NCBI GenBank assembly: GCA_035638775.1
Contig: DASQZJ010000073.1
Coordinates: forward strand, 1 to 64,000
DNA: 64,000 nucleotides
Direction: 5' to 3'
Source of the DNA: DASQZJ01 sp035638775
GTDB taxonomy: Bacteria; Pseudomonadota; Gammaproteobacteria; UBA5335; SLRW01
Each line of letters starts with the position of its first letter. Position 1 is the first letter of the stretch. Shown here one piece after another: positions 53,483-63,192 of the stretch. The notes under the pieces were generated by a model. It saw only the letters and a program-made list of their open reading frames with translations. It was not told the origin of the DNA and searched no databases. Position numbers and translations under genes: made by a program.

Positions 53483-55238
53483 CCTGCGGTATTTCCTCCT
53501 GGCCGCCCTGGCGTTCGTGGGCTTCCTGCTGTGGCAGTCCTGGCAGCACGACTACGGGCAGACCGCGCCGCCGGCAAAGCCCCCCGCCGCGACCCGGCAG
53601 CAAAGCCAGGGCAGCGGAGCGGGCAAGCCATCGAAGGCGACCGCGGCGAACGCCGGCAAGCGAGCCGCGCCGACCGGCCAGACCGAAAGCGGCCTGCCCA
53701 GCGCTCCGCAGACCAGCGCCGGCAAGAGCTCGGGAAGCACCGCCGCGCAGGCGAAGCAGACCCGGTCGGCCCCGCCGCAGGGCACCCTGGTGCACGTCGA
53801 CACCGATGTCCTGCACGTGGTGATCTCGACTGCCGGCGGGGGCATACGGGACGCCAGCCTGAGCAAGTACTCGGAGTCCTCGGACAAGCCCAACGTTCCG
53901 TTCCGGCTGCTGACCGACAATCCGTCCAGGCTGTACGTCGCCCAGAACGGCCTGCTGTCGCCGTCGGGCGCGGACGTCCCCAATCACCACAGCCGCTACC
54001 GGGTCGCGCGCACCCGCTACCGGCTGGCCAAGGGCAGCGACAGCGTCAGTGTCCCGCTGCACTGGCGCAAGGACGGCATCAGCGTCACCAAGGTCTACAC
54101 TTTCCGCCGGGGCAAGTACACGATCGGCGTGAAGTACGAGGTCCAGAACGCCACCGGCAAGCCCCTGTCGGTGCGCCAGTACGGCCAGCTCGAACGGCGC
54201 CATGTCGCCGCCCATCACGGCCTGACCGGGATGTTCCACGAGCACACCTTCAAGGGCGGCGCGTACTACACGGGCAAGTACGAGAAGGCGTCCTACGGCG
54301 ATCTCAAGGGCAGCCCCGTCAAGCAGACCACCCACGGTGGCTGGGTCGCGATGGTCCAGCAGTACTTCGTCGGCGCCGCTATTCCCCCCTCCGGCGCGCA
54401 GAACTTCCTCTACGGCAAGCGGATCGGCAACGACCGGTACGTGATGGGCTTCGTTGCGCCTGCCCGCAAGATCGCGTCCGGGCAGGGCGCTACGCTCGAC
54501 AGCCGCCTGTACGTCGGCCCGCAGCTGCAGAATCGCCTGGCGTCCATCGCCAAGGGGCTGGACCTGACCGTCGACTACGGCATGCTCACGGTCATCGCCA
54601 AGCCCTTGTTCTGGCTGCTGTCCAAGCTGCACATGCTGCTCGGCAACTGGGGCTGGGCCATCATCGGCCTGACGGTGCTGATCAAGGCGGCCTTCTACAA
54701 GCTCTCCGAGGCCCAGTACCGCTCGATGGCGAAGATGCGCAAGTTCGCCCCGCGCATCAAGGCGCTGCGCGAGCGCTACGGCGATGACAAGCAGAAGCTG
54801 AACCAGGAGATGATGCAGCTCTACCGGCACGAGAAGTTCAATCCGCTGGGGGGCTGCCTGCCGCTGATCGTGCAGCTGCCGGTATTCCTGGCCCTTTACT
54901 GGGTGCTGCTGCAGAGCGTCGAGCTCCGCCATGCACCGTTCATGTTCTGGATCCAGGACCTGACGGCGCCGGATCCGTATTACGTGCTGCCGATCCTGTT
55001 CGGCATCAGCATGTTCTTCCAGCAGAAGCTCAGCGCCTCGGCCATGACCATGGATCCGACGCAGCAGAAGATCATGATGTTCATGCCCATCGGGCTGTCC
55101 ATCTTTTTCGCTTTCTTCCCGTCGGGGCTGGTGCTTTACTGGTTGACCAACAACGTGCTGAGCATTGCCCAGCAATGGTTCATCATGAAGCGCATGGAGG
55201 ACGGCAGCGACCGTCACCGACGCAGGAAGAAGGCCTGA
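53475..55238 (+). CDS. yidC: Membrane protein insertase YidC
   Basis: 587 residues. An N-terminal membrane helix (FLLAALAFVGFLLWQSWQ) is followed by a Gln/Ala/Lys-rich linker of about 80 residues, the periplasmic P1 beta domain (about 105-355), then the five-helix insertase core. Core marks are LSKLHMLLGNWGWAIIGLTV, the substrate-groove arginine in the EAQYRSMAKMRKFAPRIKAL stretch, NPLGGCLPLIVQLPVFLALY and a basic C-terminus (DRHRRRKKA). It inserts respiratory and other membrane proteins alone or with SecYEG. Confidence 0.98.
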   Translation: MDNLRYFLLAALAFVGFLLWQSWQHDYGQTAPPAKPPAATRQQSQGSGAGKPSKATAANAGKRAAPTGQTESGLPSAPQTSAGKSSGSTAAQAKQTRSAPPQGTLVHVDTDVLHVVISTAGGGIRDASLSKYSESSDKPNVPFRLLTDNPSRLYVAQNGLLSPSGADVPNHHSRYRVARTRYRLAKGSDSVSVPLHWRKDGISVTKVYTFRRGKYTIGVKYEVQNATGKPLSVRQYGQLERRHVAAHHGLTGMFHEHTFKGGAYYTGKYEKASYGDLKGSPVKQTTHGGWVAMVQQYFVGAAIPPSGAQNFLYGKRIGNDRYVMGFVAPARKIASGQGATLDSRLYVGPQLQNRLASIAKGLDLTVDYGMLTVIAKPLFWLLSKLHMLLGNWGWAIIGLTVLIKAAFYKLSEAQYRSMAKMRKFAPRIKALRERYGDDKQKLNQEMMQLYRHEKFNPLGGCLPLIVQLPVFLALYWVLLQSVELRHAPFMFWIQDLTAPDPYYVLPILFGISMFFQQKLSASAMTMDPTQQKIMMFMPIGLSIFFAFFPSGLVLYWLTNNVLSIAQQWFIMKRMEDGSDRHRRRKKA

Positions 55239-55270
55239 CCTCCCCTGGCAGGTCCTTCTCCGGGGATGCG

Positions 55271-56617
55271 ATGCCCGGTGATCCGGATACCATTGCGGCC
55301 ATCGCGACCCCGCCAGGTGCCGGGGGCGTGGGCATCGTCCGTGTCTCCGGTCCGGCGGCGCCCCGGATCGCGCAAGCGGTCCTGGGCGGCCTTCCACGGC
55401 CCAGGCTCGCTGTCCACCGCCGGTTCCTGGACGCATCGGGCGACGCGCTCGACGACGGCGTCGCGCTCTACTTCCCGGGTCCCCGCTCCTACACCGGAGA
55501 GGACGTGCTCGAGCTGCAGGGCCACGGCGGGCCGGTGGTGCTGGATGCGCTGCTGGAGCGCTGCCTCGCCCTGGGCGCACGCCTGGCCCGACCCGGAGAG
55601 TTCACCCAGCGTGCCTTTCTCAACGGCAGGCTTGACCTGGCCCAGGCGGAGGCGGTCGCCGACCTGGTTGCCAGCGGCTCGCGGGAAGCGGCACGCGCCG
55701 CGCTGCGTTCGCTGGACGGGGCGCTGTCGCGCCGGGTGGGTGCCCTCACGGAAGCGCTGACCGATCTGCGCGCCCTGGTCGAAGCCGCGATCGACTTCCC
55801 GGACGAGGAGCTGGAGCTGCTGGACGACGACCGTGTCGCCGCCCGCATCGGGGAATTGCTCGAGCGCATCGGAGAGCTGAAGCAGCAGGCGCGCCGGGGA
55901 CGCCTGGTGCAGGAGGGCATGCGCGTCGTGCTGGCGGGCCCGCCCAACGTGGGCAAGTCGAGCCTGCTGAACCACCTCGCCGGCCACGACGCCGCGATCG
56001 TGACTGCCGTTCCCGGGACCACCCGCGACGTGCTGCGCGAGCACATCCAGCTGGACGGGCTGCCGTTGCACCTGGTCGACACCGCCGGGCTTCGGCAAAG
56101 CCCGGACGCAGTGGAGGCCGAGGGGGTCCGGCGTGCACGCCGCGAAATCGAGACGGCGGACCGGGTACTGCTGATGGTCGAGGACCATACCGCCGCCGCC
56201 GTGCTCGAGGGCCTGCTCCGGGCGCTGCCGGAACACGCCCGGGTCACGGTGCTGCGCAACAAGGTCGACCTGGGCGGCGGTGCCGCCGGGCCGGTGTCGG
56301 GCAGCGACCCCCCGGCGCTGCGCCTGTCGGTGCTGACCGGGGCGGGGCTGACGGAGCTCCGGGAGCACCTCAAGCAGTGCGCGGGGTATCAGGGCCCGGC
56401 GCGCAGCGGCTTCAGTGCGCGCCGCCGGCATCTCGAGGCACTGGAACGCGCGTGCGCCGCGCTCGGGGCGTCCGCCCGTTCGCCGGCCGGGCGCGAGCCG
56501 GAGCTGCTCGCCGAGGACCTGCGCCAGGCCCAGCTGGCCCTGGGGGAGATCACCGGCGCGGTCACGACGGAGGACCTGCTCGGGCGGATTTTCTCCAGCT
56601 TCTGTATCGGAAAATAA
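55271..56617 (+). CDS. mnmE: tRNA modification GTPase MnmE
   Basis: 448 residues from ATG at 55271 (MPGDPDTIAAIATPPGAGGV). The N-terminal folate-binding domain ends near 118, helical parts flank the G domain, and G1 is GPPNVGKSS (223-231), G3 DTAGLR and G4 NKVD. The C-terminal CIGK (445-448) provides the conserved cysteine. With MnmG it forms the cmnm5 group on wobble U34. It lies 32 bases after yidC and 96 before mnmG. Confidence 0.97.
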   Translation: MPGDPDTIAAIATPPGAGGVGIVRVSGPAAPRIAQAVLGGLPRPRLAVHRRFLDASGDALDDGVALYFPGPRSYTGEDVLELQGHGGPVVLDALLERCLALGARLARPGEFTQRAFLNGRLDLAQAEAVADLVASGSREAARAALRSLDGALSRRVGALTEALTDLRALVEAAIDFPDEELELLDDDRVAARIGELLERIGELKQQARRGRLVQEGMRVVLAGPPNVGKSSLLNHLAGHDAAIVTAVPGTTRDVLREHIQLDGLPLHLVDTAGLRQSPDAVEAEGVRRARREIETADRVLLMVEDHTAAAVLEGLLRALPEHARVTVLRNKVDLGGGAAGPVSGSDPPALRLSVLTGAGLTELREHLKQCAGYQGPARSGFSARRRHLEALERACAALGASARSPAGREPELLAEDLRQAQLALGEITGAVTTEDLLGRIFSSFCIGK

Positions 56618-56713
56618 TTAGGGTTATAACACCGTTCCCGGCGCAGCCGCGGCCGGCTGCATCGCGGAGCGGCAGCCCCTACAATGGGCGTCCGGCAGAC
56701 GAGGGCGCAGATC

Positions 56714-58606
56714 ATGAATTACCCGGCGAGCTATGACGTGATCGTCGTGGGCGGAGGCCACGCGGGCGCGGAGGCCGCGCTCGCGAGCGCACGCACCGGC
56801 GCCGCCACGCTGCTGCTCACGGACAGCCTGGAGACCCTGGGGCAGATGAGCTGCAACCCGGCCATCGGCGGCATCGGCAAGGGTCACCTGGTGCGGGAGA
56901 TCGATGCCCTCGGGGGATTGATGGCGCGCGCGGCCGACCAGGCCGGGATCCAGTTCCGTCGCCTCAACGCCAGCAAGGGCCCCGCGGTGCGGGCCACGCG
57001 CTGCCAGGCGGACCGTGCCCTCTACCGGCGCGCCGTGCGCGGCGCGCTGGAGGCCCAGCCGGGGCTGTCCCTGTTCCAGCAGCCGGTCGATGACCTGGTT
57101 GTCGGGGGCGGGACGGTGCGGGGGGTGGTGACCCGCATGGGCCTGCGGTTCCATGCCCCGGCGGTGGTGCTGACCGTGGGGACGTTTCTCGGGGGACGCA
57201 TCCACGTCGGCCGGTCCAGCCATGCCGGCGGCCGTGCCGGAGATGCTCCCGCGAACGCGCTCGCCCGCCGCCTGCGGGAGCTCCCGTTTCACGTGGATCG
57301 TCTCAAGACGGGGACCCCGCCGCGGCTCGACGGGCGCAGCATCGACTATTCGCGCCTGGCGGTGCAGCCCGGCGACGACCCGCACCCCGTCTTCTCGTTC
57401 CTGGGCGATCCGTCGAGTCACCCGCGCCAGGTGTGCTGCCACATCACGCACACCAACGAGCACACTCACGAGATCATCCGCGAAGGGCTGGGCGATTCCC
57501 CCATGTTCACCGGTGCGATCGAGGGCAGCGGACCGCGCTACTGCCCCTCGGTCGAGGACAAGGTGGTGCGCTTCCCCGACCGCGCCTCGCACCAGGTGTT
57601 CGTCGAGCCCGAAGGCCTGGACGTGCACGAGGTCTATCCCAACGGCATATCGACCAGCCTGCCGTTCGAGGTCCAGCACCGCCTCGTGCGCTCGATCCGC
57701 GGCCTCGAGGCGGCCCACATCACCCGGCCTGGCTACGCGATCGAGTACGACTTCCTCGACCCGCGCGACCTGGAGCTCTCGCTGGCCTCCCGGATACTCG
57801 CGGGACTCTACCTGGCCGGGCAGATCAACGGCACCACGGGCTACGAGGAAGCCGCCGCGCAGGGGCTGATCGCCGGCCTCAACGCCGCCCGGCACAGCCG
57901 CGGCGAGGCTCCCTGGACTCCCCGGCGCGACCAGGCCTACATCGGCGTCCTGATCGATGACCTGACCACCCGGGGCACCCGGGAGCCCTACCGGATGTTC
58001 ACCAGCCGGGCCGAGTATCGGCTGCAGCTGCGCGAGGACAACGCCGACCTGCGGCTGACACCGGAGGGCCGCCGCCTGGGGCTGGTGGACGACGTTCGCT
58101 GGGCGGAGTTCGAGGCGCGCCGCAGCGCCCTCGAGCGTGAGCGGTCCCGCCTGCGCGCCAGCATGATCCGTCCCGGCCGGCAGCGCCGGCGCCGGCAGAT
58201 CGAGGTCCTCGGTCATGCCCTGGAGAACGAGGTCACCGCGTTCGACCTGCTGCGCCGGCCCGAGGTGGGGTATGCCGAGGTCGCCGCGCTGATCGGCGGC
58301 GGCATGGAGCGCGCCGACGTCGTCGAGCAGCTCGAGATCGAGGCCCGCTACGCCGGCTACGTGGAGCGCCAGCAGCGCGAGATCGAGCTTTCCCGGCGCC
58401 ACGAGCAGACCGAGCTTCCGGCCGACCTGGACTATGACGCGGTGCCCGGGCTGTCGAACGAGGTACGCGAGAAGCTGGTGCAGGCCCGGCCCGCGACGGT
58501 GGCCCAGGCGGCGCGCATCCCCGGCGTGACCCCGGCAGCGGTCTCGCTGCTGCTGGTTCACCTGAAGCGGCGCGGTGCGGGATTGCCGCGGACGGCGTCG
58601 TCGTGA
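56714..58606 (+). CDS. mnmG: tRNA uridine 5-carboxymethylaminomethyl synthesis enzyme MnmG
   Basis: 630 residues from ATG at 56714, chosen since GAGGG lies 8 bases before it and MNYPASYDVIVVGGGHAGAE starts as the family does. The FAD fold is GGGHAG (13-18), TLGQMSCNPAIGGIGKGHLV and RLKTGTPPR are invariant, and the catalytic Cys lies at 277 in YCPSVEDKV, the same number as in E. coli. A TACAAT at 56680-56685 may be its own -10. rsmG and parA-parB, which usually follow, are absent. Confidence 0.97.
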   Translation: MNYPASYDVIVVGGGHAGAEAALASARTGAATLLLTDSLETLGQMSCNPAIGGIGKGHLVREIDALGGLMARAADQAGIQFRRLNASKGPAVRATRCQADRALYRRAVRGALEAQPGLSLFQQPVDDLVVGGGTVRGVVTRMGLRFHAPAVVLTVGTFLGGRIHVGRSSHAGGRAGDAPANALARRLRELPFHVDRLKTGTPPRLDGRSIDYSRLAVQPGDDPHPVFSFLGDPSSHPRQVCCHITHTNEHTHEIIREGLGDSPMFTGAIEGSGPRYCPSVEDKVVRFPDRASHQVFVEPEGLDVHEVYPNGISTSLPFEVQHRLVRSIRGLEAAHITRPGYAIEYDFLDPRDLELSLASRILAGLYLAGQINGTTGYEEAAAQGLIAGLNAARHSRGEAPWTPRRDQAYIGVLIDDLTTRGTREPYRMFTSRAEYRLQLREDNADLRLTPEGRRLGLVDDVRWAEFEARRSALERERSRLRASMIRPGRQRRRRQIEVLGHALENEVTAFDLLRRPEVGYAEVAALIGGGMERADVVEQLEIEARYAGYVERQQREIELSRRHEQTELPADLDYDAVPGLSNEVREKLVQARPATVAQAARIPGVTPAAVSLLLVHLKRRGAGLPRTASS

Positions 58607-58676
58607 GCCGGAATCCCGGCGCGCTCCGGCCGTGCGCCGCCGGCAGGCGTGAGCATGCCCGAACGGAGAACCGCGG

Positions 58677-59741
58677 ATGACCGATCCGGATGCCCCGCGC
58701 AAGGGCCGCGGCGCCGCCAGCAACCGCGACAGCCGCTACCATCTGCTGCGCCACGAGAGCTTCGACGACGGCTGGCCGCCCGGCGAGGAGCCGGAGCCCC
58801 TGCGCACGCGGCTCGAGCGTGACACCAGCCGCTCGATCATCAACCGGGTCCGCTCCCCGGACCTCCCGTTCGACCGCACCATCAATCCCTACCGGGGCTG
58901 CGAGCACGGCTGCATCTACTGTTACGCCCGGCCCTCGCACGCCCGGCTCGGCTACTCGCCGGGACTGGATTTCGAGAGCCGCATCGTCTGCAAGCCGGAT
59001 GCCGCCGCCCTGCTGCGGGAGGAGCTGGCGCGCCCCGGCTACGTCTGTCGCCCGATCGCCCTGGGCGGCAACACGGACATCTACCAGCCGGTCGAACGGC
59101 GGCTGGGCATCACGCGCTCCCTGCTCGAGGTCCTGCGGGAGCACTGCCATCCGCTGACGCTGGTGACCAAATCCGCCCTGGTGCTGCGCGACGTCGACCT
59201 GCTCTCGGAGATGGCGGAGCGGGCCCTGTGCCAGGTCATGATCTCCGTGACCACGCTGGATCACGGCCTTGCACGCCGCATGGAGCCCCGGGCCGCGGCG
59301 CCGGCGCGGCGGCTCGAGGTCATCCGGCGCCTGGCCGCTGCCGGGATCCCCGTGGGCGTGCTGGTCGCACCGGTGATCCCGGTGCTCACCGATCCCGAGA
59401 TGGAGTCGGTCCTGGCGCGGGCGCGGGAGGCGGGCGCGAGCTTCGCCGGCTACACGCTGCTGCGCCTGCCCGGGGAGGTCGCCGAGCTGTTCCCGGAGTG
59501 GCTCTCGCATCACCGGCCGGGCCAGGCCGCGCACGTGATGAACGCGATCCGCGATACCCGCGGCGGCCGCGACAGCGACAGCGCGTTCGGCCGGCGCATG
59601 CGCGGAACCGGCCCCCTGGCCGACGCCATTGCGCAGCGTTTCCGGCTCGCGCACGCCCGCTCCCGGTTCGTTTCGGCACCGCCGCTGGACACCGAGGCCT
59701 TCCGGGTTCCCGGCTCCGGAAGCCAGCTGTCCCTGCTTTAG
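58677..59741 (+). CDS. PA0069 family radical SAM protein
   Basis: 354 residues. The iron-sulfur motif is C75-x3-C79-x2-C82 in NPYRGCEHGCIYCYARPSH, and the SPL-like partial TIM barrel follows with ALGGNTDIYQPVERRLG and TKSALVLRDVDLL. The N-terminus (GAASNRDSRYHLLRHESFDD) is typical of the PA0069 group, whose substrate is unknown; it resembles spore photoproduct lyase-like enzymes. It starts 70 bases after mnmG on the same strand, where most relatives have rsmG. Confidence 0.9.
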   Translation: MTDPDAPRKGRGAASNRDSRYHLLRHESFDDGWPPGEEPEPLRTRLERDTSRSIINRVRSPDLPFDRTINPYRGCEHGCIYCYARPSHARLGYSPGLDFESRIVCKPDAAALLREELARPGYVCRPIALGGNTDIYQPVERRLGITRSLLEVLREHCHPLTLVTKSALVLRDVDLLSEMAERALCQVMISVTTLDHGLARRMEPRAAAPARRLEVIRRLAAAGIPVGVLVAPVIPVLTDPEMESVLARAREAGASFAGYTLLRLPGEVAELFPEWLSHHRPGQAAHVMNAIRDTRGGRDSDSAFGRRMRGTGPLADAIAQRFRLAHARSRFVSAPPLDTEAFRVPGSGSQLSLL

Positions 59742-59784
59742 CGCGGGGGCGGCCGATCTGCAGACACTTAGTGGGGAGCCCCGC

Positions 59785-60984
59785 ATGAGCGATTCACCCG
59801 TTCTGTTCTACTGCCACCAGGTCGACGATCCCTATTCCCACCTCCTGGCCCAGGCGCTGCCGCCGGTCCTGGAACGCTACGGCGCGCGGCTGGACCCGCG
59901 GCTGGTTCCGCCGCCCGAGCCGGAGATGGTCCCGCGTCCCGGGCTCCAGGCGCAGTGGGCCAGGCGTGACGCCGCGGACCTCGCCCGCTTCTACCCGGTC
60001 CGGTTCCCCGCCGATGCCGCCGCGCCCGATCCGGAACTCGTCCGGCAGGCCAACCGGATCCTCGCGAACGTTGCTGCCGGTGATTTCGCCGCGGTCGCCG
60101 TCGACCTGGGCGACGCCCTGTGGGCCGGCGAGGCGGGCCGGATGGAGCGCCTGGCCGGTGCGCACGGCACGCTGGACGATGCCGCCACGGCGCAACGGCT
60201 GGCCGCCAACGCCGCCGAGCGGCGAGCGCGCGGCCACTACCAGGGCGGGATGCTGTGCCTGGACGGCGAGTGGTTCTGGGGCCTCGACCGGCTCGACCTG
60301 CTGGAGGAGAGGCTCCGCGCTGTCACGGGCCGACACGACGGTCCGCCGGTCTTCACCACCCGCGACCCGGAGGCGTTTCCCGCGCCGGCGCCGGACACGC
60401 CGCGGCGTCTCGAGGTCTGGTTCTCGTTCCGCAGCCCCTATTCCTATCTCGCGATCAAGCGCCTGCCGGCCCTGGTCGAGCGCTGCGGGGTCGAGCCCGT
60501 GGTCAAGCCGGTGCTGCCCATGGTGATGCGCGGTCTTCCGGTACCGCCGGCCAAGGCGGCGTACATCGTGCGCGACACCCTGCGCGAGGCCGGGCGGCAC
60601 GGGATCCCGTTCGGCCGTTTCCACGACCCGGTGGGTCCCGGCGTCGAGCGGGCCATGGCGTTGTTCGACCTTGCCCGCGAGCAGGGGCGGGTGCTGCCGT
60701 ACCTGGACTCGGTCGCCACCGGAATCTGGGCGGAGGCCGTCGATACGGCCAGCGACGAGGGGCTGGCCTCGCTGGTCGCGCGTGCCGGGCTGGACTGGTC
60801 CCGGGCGCGTCCCCGGCTGGCGGACCCGAACTGGCGCGGGTGGGCCGAGCGCCACCAGCAGGAGCTGTTCGCCATGGGGCTCTGGGGTGTCCCGTCGTTT
60901 CGCCTGGGCGACTACGGCACCTGGGGCCAGGACCGCATGTGGATGATCGAGGCCCGTCTCAGGAAGCTGTCCGGTCCGGCGTGA
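59785..60984 (+). CDS. Two-module DsbA-fold/2-hydroxychromene-2-carboxylate isomerase-like protein
   Basis: 399 residues from ATG at 59785. The C-terminal half (from about 210) is a kappa-GST/HCCA isomerase module: LEVWFSFRSPYSYLAIKRL with Ser217 in the glutathione-binding position, then PVLPMVMRGLPVPPAKAAYI and MGLWGVPSFRLGDYGTWGQD. The N-terminal half also has a thioredoxin-fold start (VLFYCHQVDDPYSHLLAQAL) and ends with GMLCLDGEWFWGLDRLDLLE, which mirrors the end of the second half. I infer a tandem duplication with a degenerate first copy. No CxxC is present, so it is not an oxidoreductase of the DsbA type. The substrate is unknown. Confidence 0.8.
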   Translation: MSDSPVLFYCHQVDDPYSHLLAQALPPVLERYGARLDPRLVPPPEPEMVPRPGLQAQWARRDAADLARFYPVRFPADAAAPDPELVRQANRILANVAAGDFAAVAVDLGDALWAGEAGRMERLAGAHGTLDDAATAQRLAANAAERRARGHYQGGMLCLDGEWFWGLDRLDLLEERLRAVTGRHDGPPVFTTRDPEAFPAPAPDTPRRLEVWFSFRSPYSYLAIKRLPALVERCGVEPVVKPVLPMVMRGLPVPPAKAAYIVRDTLREAGRHGIPFGRFHDPVGPGVERAMALFDLAREQGRVLPYLDSVATGIWAEAVDTASDEGLASLVARAGLDWSRARPRLADPNWRGWAERHQQELFAMGLWGVPSFRLGDYGTWGQDRMWMIEARLRKLSGPA

Positions 60985-61900
60985 CCGCCTCGCCGCCGTC
61001 GGCGAGCCGGCGCACCAGGAAATCCGTCTCCGCCCCGGCGGCACGCTCGAACATCGGGCCGGTGTAAGCGTCGAAATGGCCGCAGGGCAGCGCGACGGTC
61101 TCCGCGCGCGGCATCTTCGCCGCCGCGGCGCGCACGGCGGCTGCCGGGATCAGGCTGTCCTGCTCGGCGAGCACGACCAGCGCCGGGCACCGGACCCGCG
61201 GCGCGTAACGCACCGGCCGGTAGAGCGGGAAGGTGAAAAAGATCCGCGCCGGGCAGCCGTTGTCCCAGCGCGAGCCCTCGGGCACGAGGGCGAGATAGCC
61301 CGGCAGCGAATCGGGCCTGTTCATTACCGCGAGCTCGCCCGGCCGCCCGACCACGGGAATCCGGAACGGCGCGCGCCCGGTCAGCTTCCGCCCGAGGTCC
61401 CGCAGCGCTGCCAGATTCGCGCGCAACAGGTAGCCCGGCCCGAGACGGGGAATCACGGCGAGCGAGTCCACGAACGGCACCTGCGCGACGATGGCCCGGA
61501 TCCCGGGGTCGCGCGCGGCGCTGACGATCACGTGGCCGCCGCTGAACGAAGTGCCCCACAGGGCCATCCGGCCGTGGTCCACCGAGTCCAGCGTGCGGGC
61601 GTGGGCGATCGCCGCGCGCCAGTCACGCAGGTGCTCGAAGGGGTTGACCAGCTGCCGGACCGCGCCGTCGCTGTCGCCGAAGCCACGGTAGTCGAACAGC
61701 AGCACCGCCAGCCCCGCCGCCGCGAAGCGCTCGGCGAAGGCCGGCAGGCGGAAGTCCGCCTCCGCCGCGAAGCCGTGCGCCATGATCACCACCGGGGGCG
61801 GTGCCTCGGTGCGCGGCCGATAGAGAGTGGCGGCGCACCGGCGTCCCCGGCTGGTGAACCCGGTGGCGGTGCGCCGGAAGGCGTACGCCTGGTCGCTCAT
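60959..61900 (-). CDS. Alpha/beta hydrolase
   Basis: 313 residues from ATG at 61900, with GGGAGGG upstream at a good distance. The fold is clear: oxyanion MAHGFAAEADF, LLFDYRGFGDSDG, nucleophile elbow LWGTSFSGGH (Ser118), the acid in VLAEQDSLIPAA and the base in LPCGHFDAY. It resembles the dienelactone hydrolase/acetyl xylan esterase-like cytosolic group. Its 3' end overlaps the converging isomerase-like gene by 26 bases. The 176-base gap to purK shows nothing definite. Confidence 0.88.
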   Translation of the reverse strand: MSDQAYAFRRTATGFTSRGRRCAATLYRPRTEAPPPVVIMAHGFAAEADFRLPAFAERFAAAGLAVLLFDYRGFGDSDGAVRQLVNPFEHLRDWRAAIAHARTLDSVDHGRMALWGTSFSGGHVIVSAARDPGIRAIVAQVPFVDSLAVIPRLGPGYLLRANLAALRDLGRKLTGRAPFRIPVVGRPGELAVMNRPDSLPGYLALVPEGSRWDNGCPARIFFTFPLYRPVRYAPRVRCPALVVLAEQDSLIPAAAVRAAAAKMPRAETVALPCGHFDAYTGPMFERAAGAETDFLVRRLADGGEAVTPDRTAS

Positions 61901-62076
61901 GAGGCCCTCCCTTCGGGGCGATGCACGTCCCCCGCTGCCCGGCCGGTGATGCCCGGGGCTCCCCTCGCACCCGGGCAATCGCATGCTTCCGCCTTCGTCG
62001 GCGCACACCCCGCGGTCAACCGGGTGGTAGCCGACGTTCCGCGGCCGGCACGACGGCGGCCCGCGCGGGCAGGCGC

Positions 62077-63192
62077 CTAGCCGGCGCGCTCGCCGGGCGC
62101 GTCCGTGCTGTCCTCGATCCGCTCCAGCAAGGCCGGAAGGCGCTGTTCCAGGGTCTCCGGGTCACTCGCGGTGAGGGTGACGTGACCCACCTTGCGTCCG
62201 TAGCGCGGCAATTTGCCGTAGCTGTGCACGTGTGCACCCGGGATGGCGGCGAGGTCGGCCAGCGCCGGCTCGCCGCCGAGGCAGTTGACCATGGCGCTGG
62301 CCCCGACCGTGGCGGTGTCGCCCAGCGGCAGGCCCGTGATCGCCCGCAGGTGGTTCTCGAACTGGCTGGTTTGCGCGCCCTCGATGGTCCAGTGCCCGGA
62401 GTTGTGCACCCTGGGCGCCATCTCGTTCGCGATCAGGACGCCGTCGCGGAGGAAGAACTCGATTGCGAGCACGCCGACGTAGTCCAGCTCCGCCAGCAGC
62501 GCGCGGCCGTGCGACTCGGCCTGTTGCTGCAGCGCGGCGTCGGCATACGGTGCCCGCGAGACCCGCAGGATGCCGCCGCGGTGACGATTCTCCACCAGCG
62601 GATAGAAGGCGACCCGGTCCCGGGTGGAGCGCACGCACAGCAGCGAGACCTCGCGCTCGAACTCGACGAAGCCTTCCAGGATCGCCGGCTGGCCGTGCAG
62701 GTGCTCCCAGGCGTCGCCGACATCGTCCGTCCGTCGCAGCAGGAACTGGCCCTTGCCGTCGTAACCCAGGCGTCGGGTCTTGAGCAGGGCCGGAAGGCCC
62801 AGCTCCGCGACTCCGTTCTGCAGGTCTTCCCGGCTGTCCACGGGGCGGTACGGCGCGGTGTCGATTCCCAGGCCGCCGAACAGGCGTTTCTCCGGGAGCC
62901 GGTCCTGCGCGGCGGCGAGCGCCTGCCCGGGCGGGTGCACCTCCACGTGACCGGCCAGCCGCCGCGCGACGTCGGCGGGGACGTTCTCGAAGTCGTAGGT
63001 CACCACGTCCACCTGGTCCGCCAGGCGGTCGAGCGCGTCGGGATCGTCGTATTCGGCGTTGATCAGCGGGGCCACCCGCGCGGCCGGGGCCTCGGGATTC
63101 GGGTCCAGCGCAACGAAGCGATACCCCAGCGGAATCCCCGCCAGGACCAGCATCTGCGCAAGCTGCCCGCCGCCCAGGATACCGATCTTCAT
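62077..63192 (-). CDS. purK: N5-carboxyaminoimidazole ribonucleotide synthase
   Basis: 371 residues with an ATP-grasp fold. Blocks: MKIGILGGGQLAQMLVLAG, TYDFENVPADV, LKTRRLGYDGKGQ, and the metal-binding LAIEFFLRDGVLIANEMAPR followed by HNSGHWTIEGAQTSQFENHL. It makes N5-CAIR from AIR, bicarbonate and ATP in purine synthesis. Its ATG overlaps the purE stop in ATGA, so the pair is coupled. Confidence 0.97.
   Translation of the reverse strand: MKIGILGGGQLAQMLVLAGIPLGYRFVALDPNPEAPAARVAPLINAEYDDPDALDRLADQVDVVTYDFENVPADVARRLAGHVEVHPPGQALAAAQDRLPEKRLFGGLGIDTAPYRPVDSREDLQNGVAELGLPALLKTRRLGYDGKGQFLLRRTDDVGDAWEHLHGQPAILEGFVEFEREVSLLCVRSTRDRVAFYPLVENRHRGGILRVSRAPYADAALQQQAESHGRALLAELDYVGVLAIEFFLRDGVLIANEMAPRVHNSGHWTIEGAQTSQFENHLRAITGLPLGDTATVGASAMVNCLGGEPALADLAAIPGAHVHSYGKLPRYGRKVGHVTLTASDPETLEQRLPALLERIEDSTDAPGERAG

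Noticed and set aside
57295..57310. parS-like CGTTTCACGTGGATCG in mnmG
   Set aside because: It has 12 of 16 matches and falls in codons of the conserved RLKTGTPPR region, so protein constraint explains it.
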